A stretch of DNA of 9,029 nucleotides from Neisseria lactamica (lineage in GTDB: Bacteria > Pseudomonadota > Gammaproteobacteria > Burkholderiales > Neisseriaceae). Location: NCBI GenBank assembly GCA_001067655.1, contig JUNU01000394.1, forward strand, positions 1 to 9,029. The letters run 5' to 3'. The position numbers and the translations under genes are program-made. The notes under the pieces were generated by a model. The model did no database searches. It was not told the DNA's origin and saw nothing but the letters and a program-made list of their open reading frames with translations. Shown here piece after piece: positions 6,614 to 9,029 of the stretch. The stretch's first letter is position 1. The number at the start of each line of letters is the position of its first letter.

Positions 6614-6679
6614 GGCAGGCAAAATCTGCCCAACCGCCGCGCGGATTGTATCGGCGCGACACATCCGACCGATACAGTC
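6614..6679 (+). other. Two tandem stem-loops in the rpoZ-spoT spacer
   Basis: A small stem (GGCAG 6614-6618 with CTGCC 6626-6630) is followed by a larger one. In the latter, GATTGTATCGG (6644-6654) pairs with CCGATACAGTC (6669-6679): 11 pairs including one G-U in RNA, with a 14-base loop. No T-run follows, so this is not a standard terminator. Attenuation, RNA processing or 3'-end stabilisation of gmk-rpoZ mRNA are possible inferences. Confidence 0.45.
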
Positions 6680-6707
6680 TGACGGCTCAAAACAAAACAC
6701 ACACCAA

Positions 6708-6719
6708 AGGCCGTCTGAA
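6708..6719 (+). repeat. Variant DNA uptake sequence (AG-DUS) abutting spoT start; likely RBS
   Basis: AGGCCGTCTGAA differs from the window's usual dialect (C for T at position 4). It ends on the base before the spoT ATG. Its AGG, with the preceding AA, forms AAAGG (6706-6710) 9 bases before the start codon, the only Shine-Dalgarno candidate, so the element probably serves both roles. Confidence 0.75.
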
Positions 6720-8876
6720 ATGCCCGCCCCCCAGCCCACTGCCCCCTACGATGCGCTGACTGCCGAAGCCCGCGAACTTTTGTTCCGCACCGCCTCCTAT
6801 CTCAGCCCATCCGAACAGGCCGAGCTTGAAAAAGCCGTCGCCTACGCCTTTCACGCCCATGACGGACAAACCCGTAAAAGCGGCGAACCCTACATTACCC
6901 ACCCCCTTGCCGTCGCCACGCAGCTTGCGTTGTGGCACATGGACATTCAAGGCTTGTGCGCGGGCGTAATGCACGACGTACTCGAAGACACGGGCGTATC
7001 CAAAATCGAAATGGCGGCAGAATTCGGCGAAACCATCTCCGAGATGGTGGACGGACTTTCCAAACTTGAAAAACTCAAATTTGAAGATCACGCCGAGCAT
7101 CAGGCGGAAAGTTTCCGCAAGCTCATCCTCGCCATGACCAAAGACGTGCGCGTGATCGTCGTCAAACTTGCCGACCGCCTGCACAATATGCGCACGCTCG
7201 GCTCCATGCGTCCCGACAAACGCCGCCGCATCGCCAAAGAAACCCTCGAAATTTACGCACAAATCGCCAACCGCCTAGGCTTGAACAACGCTTACCAAGA
7301 GCTTCAGGATTTATCGTTTCAAAACCTCCACCCGAGCCGCTACGAAACCCTCAAAAAAGCGATGGACAACAGCCGCAAAAACCGCCGCGACGTCGTCGGC
7401 AAAGTTTTGCGTGCCTTCAGCCAGCGTTTGGTCGGCGTGAACATCGAAGCCAAAATCAAAGGGCGGGAAAAAAACCTGTACAGCATCCATCAAAAAATGT
7501 TGGCGAAAAAATTGCGCTTTGCCGAAGTCATGGACATTTACGGCTTCCGCGTCATCGTCAACAGCATTCCCGCCTGTTACGCCGCTTTGGGTGCGCTGCA
7601 CAATCTCTATCAGCCCAAGCCCGGCCGCTTCAAAGACTATATCGCCATCCCCAAAAGCAACGGCTACCAAAGCCTGCATACGACCTTGGTCGGCCCTTAC
7701 GGCTTGCCGATTGAAGTCCAAATCCGCACGCGCGAAATGGACGCCGTAGCCGAAGGCGGCATCGCCGGACACTGGATATACAAATCCGGCGAGAACACTG
7801 TCGATCAAGCCGTCCTCCATACCAACCAATGGCTGAAGAACATCCTCGATTTGCAAGCCAGCAGCGCGAACGCTATCGAGTTCCTTGAACACGTCAAAGT
7901 CGACCTGTTCCCCAACGAAGTCTATATCCTGACGCCCAAAGGCAAAATCCTCACCCTGCCTAAGGGTTCGACGCCTATAGACTTCGCCTACGCCGTCCAC
8001 ACCGACATCGGACACAAAACCGTTGCCGCCCGCATCAACAACACCATGATGCCCCTGCGTACCAAACTCAAAACTGGCGATTCCGTTGAAATCATCACTT
8101 CCGAACACGCCAAGCCCAATCCGGCATGGCTGAATTTCACCGTTTCCAGCCGAGCGCGCAGCGCCATCCGCCAATACGTCAAAAACCTTAACCGCCACGA
8201 TGCCATCATCCTTGGCGAAAACCTCTTGCAAAAAGCTCTGTCCAGCCTGTTGCCTAAAGACGTATTGCTTTCAGACGACCTCAAAGAAAAATACCTTGCC
8301 GACCTCAACGACAAACAAACCTCGTTTGAAGAAGTCCTCTACAACGTCGGCATGGGGCATACCTTGCCCGTGTACGTCGCCATGCACATCGCCGAGCTGG
8401 CAGGGCAGCACTTCGGCAGCGAAGTCAAACTCAGCCCCATCAAAGTCAACGACCAAGAAACCGGCCGCATCCATTTTGCCGAATGTTGCCACCCCGTTCC
8501 TGGCGATTCCGTCCGCGCCCTTTTGGTCAAAGATAAAGGCATGATTATCCACCGCGATACCTGTCCGACCCTGCTCAAATCCGACCCCGAACAGCAGCTT
8601 GACGCAAACTGGGAAGGCATAGGCAGCCATACCTACCGCACCGGACTCAGCATCCAATCCGAAGACTCCCATGGCCTGCTCGCCCTCATGGCGCAAGCCA
8701 TTTCCAACTCAGGCGCAGACATCGAATCCGTCGAAACACCCAACAAAGCGCTGGCAGGTACGGAAGGATTCGTCGAATTCAAGTTCATCATCAAAGTGAA
8801 GGACTTGGCGCAAATCAACCAAATCATTCACAACCTGCACGCCATTCCCCAAGTGCGCAAAGTGGTTCGAAGCTAG
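6720..8876 (+). CDS. spoT: Bifunctional (p)ppGpp synthetase/hydrolase SpoT
   Basis: A 718-residue long RelA/SpoT homologue controlling alarmone levels. The hydrolase domain keeps its metal ligands H61 (YITHP), H85-D86 (HDVLEDT) and D152 (KLADRLHN). The synthetase domain keeps D272 (MDIYGFRV), GYQSLHTT (315-322) and E332 (EVQIRT). It carries RFKD (303-306), the RxKD form typical of bifunctional enzymes, not the ExDD of monofunctional RelA. A TGS domain (about 395-455) and a helical region follow. Then come a Cys/His region (C589, C590, H591, H611, C615) and a C-terminal ACT domain (about 640-716). Both activities are therefore predicted intact. The ATG at 6720 directly follows an uptake sequence. 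The third gene of the gmk-rpoZ-spoT operon, 110 bp after rpoZ, it is the SpoT-position homologue; a separate RelA is expected elsewhere in the genome. Confidence 0.95.
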   Translation: MPAPQPTAPYDALTAEARELLFRTASYLSPSEQAELEKAVAYAFHAHDGQTRKSGEPYITHPLAVATQLALWHMDIQGLCAGVMHDVLEDTGVSKIEMAAEFGETISEMVDGLSKLEKLKFEDHAEHQAESFRKLILAMTKDVRVIVVKLADRLHNMRTLGSMRPDKRRRIAKETLEIYAQIANRLGLNNAYQELQDLSFQNLHPSRYETLKKAMDNSRKNRRDVVGKVLRAFSQRLVGVNIEAKIKGREKNLYSIHQKMLAKKLRFAEVMDIYGFRVIVNSIPACYAALGALHNLYQPKPGRFKDYIAIPKSNGYQSLHTTLVGPYGLPIEVQIRTREMDAVAEGGIAGHWIYKSGENTVDQAVLHTNQWLKNILDLQASSANAIEFLEHVKVDLFPNEVYILTPKGKILTLPKGSTPIDFAYAVHTDIGHKTVAARINNTMMPLRTKLKTGDSVEIITSEHAKPNPAWLNFTVSSRARSAIRQYVKNLNRHDAIILGENLLQKALSSLLPKDVLLSDDLKEKYLADLNDKQTSFEEVLYNVGMGHTLPVYVAMHIAELAGQHFGSEVKLSPIKVNDQETGRIHFAECCHPVPGDSVRALLVKDKGMIIHRDTCPTLLKSDPEQQLDANWEGIGSHTYRTGLSIQSEDSHGLLALMAQAISNSGADIESVETPNKALAGTEGFVEFKFIIKVKDLAQINQIIHNLHAIPQVRKVVRS
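8270..8281 (-). repeat. DNA uptake sequence inside spoT
   Basis: Exact AGGTCGTCTGAA on the minus strand; the coding strand reads it as the SDDL of LLSDDLKEKY (residues 518-521). Confidence 0.9.
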
Positions 8877-8884
8877 GGAAAAAG

Positions 8885-8913
8885 GGCGGTAAAGCCGATG
8901 CCGTTTTGCCGCC
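8885..8913. terminator. Hairpin after spoT, possible terminator
   Basis: GGCGGTAAA (8885-8893) pairs with TTTGCCGCC (8905-8913): nine pairs with one G-U on the plus strand and an 11-base loop, starting 9 bases after the spoT stop. No T-run follows on the plus strand. On the minus strand a TTTTT (8879-8883) follows closely, but the wobble becomes an A-C mismatch. It may end spoT transcription weakly, or serve a leftward gene beyond the window. Confidence 0.35.
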
Positions 8914-8978
8914 TGGTAGGGTTTAAATCTTCTTAAAATCCAAAAGATACTTTCGCAAAATCATCAAGACGCGCGAAA

Positions 8979-9029
8979 TATAGTGGATTAACTTTAAATC
9001 AGGACAAGGCGACGAAGCCGCAGACAGTA
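8979..9029. mobile_element. Terminal repeat of a Correia element (CREE/NEMIS), cut by window edge
   Basis: From the TA at 8979 the sequence TATAGTGGATTAAC, then TTTAAATCAGGACAAGG, CGACGAAGCCGCAGACAG and TA matches from memory the roughly 50-base terminal inverted repeat of the Neisseria Correia repeat-enclosed element. Complete elements are about 105-155 bp, insert at TA, and carry no gene; some supply promoters, IHF sites or RNase III-cleaved hairpins. Only one end is visible. It sits about 100 bp after the spoT stop, so spoT read-through RNA would include it. Confidence 0.85.

Noticed and set aside
6723..6745. Short C runs (C6 and C5) at the start of spoT as a phase-variation tract
   Set aside because: These runs are shorter than known phase-variable Neisseria C tracts, and switching off spoT would be expected to be harmful.
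7468..7474. An A7 run within spoT as a slippage or programmed frameshift site
   Set aside because: It is read in frame through a conserved region (GREKNLYSIH), with no stop or alternate product nearby.
6687..8231. Long open frames opposite spoT (6687-7262 and 7311-8231)
   Set aside because: They are shadows of spoT, glycine/valine/phenylalanine-rich as expected for antisense frames, with no motifs.
1..9029. CRISPR array, tRNA, rRNA, riboswitch, toxin-antitoxin or defence island
   Set aside because: I saw no regularly spaced repeats, no tRNA- or rRNA-like segments, no recognisable aptamer and no defence-related motifs; apart from the spacers, the window is filled by housekeeping genes.

Overview
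The window looks like a chromosomal segment from a commensal Neisseria. The 12-base DNA uptake sequence AGGTCGTCTGAA occurs ten times in about 9 kb, counting both strands. From memory, this is the uptake-sequence dialect of the N. mucosa/N. sicca type rather than ATGCCGTCTGAA of the meningococcus and gonococcus. A single copy of the related AGGCCGTCTGAA form is also present. The right edge enters the terminal repeat of a Correia element (CREE/NEMIS), another Neisseria hallmark. The content is mostly housekeeping; I did not find a defence, secretion or other novel multi-gene system.

Layout. (1) Positions 1-42 hold the last 13 codons of an unidentified gene. A purine-rich gap follows, then a rightward cluster holB-pilZ-tatD (251-2385): clamp-loader delta-prime subunit, type IV pilus PilZ protein and TatD metal-dependent nuclease. 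It ends in a hairpin made from two inverted uptake sequences (2398-2442). (2) An AT-rich stretch (2443-2819) holds what looks like a decayed leftward ORF. It is followed by a rightward gene for a six-helix membrane protein of the DsbD_2/TauE-SafE-like group (2820-3485). A second uptake-sequence hairpin (3531-3566) lies between this gene and the convergent dxs. (3) dxs (3611-5524, minus strand) encodes the first enzyme of the MEP isoprenoid pathway. It is divergent from gmk, and the 201-bp space between them holds one good extended -10 promoter in each direction. (4) gmk-rpoZ-spoT (5726-8876, plus strand) has the gene order of the E. coli spoT operon: guanylate kinase, RNA polymerase omega and the bifunctional (p)ppGpp synthetase/hydrolase. 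(5) A short tail (8877-9029) has one hairpin and the start of the Correia element, which is cut by the window edge.

How the genes relate. gmk supplies GDP, the precursor of the GTP/GDP from which (p)ppGpp is made. omega contributes to the (p)ppGpp-binding site of RNA polymerase. SpoT makes and degrades the alarmone. These three form a guanine-nucleotide/stringent-response operon. holB, pilZ and tatD are not one pathway, but I recall this order from other proteobacteria. The most useful second looks are the two-frameshift relic at 2491-2760, uptake sequences read in frame within four essential genes, an uptake sequence that probably doubles as the spoT ribosome-binding site, and the Correia element immediately downstream of spoT.
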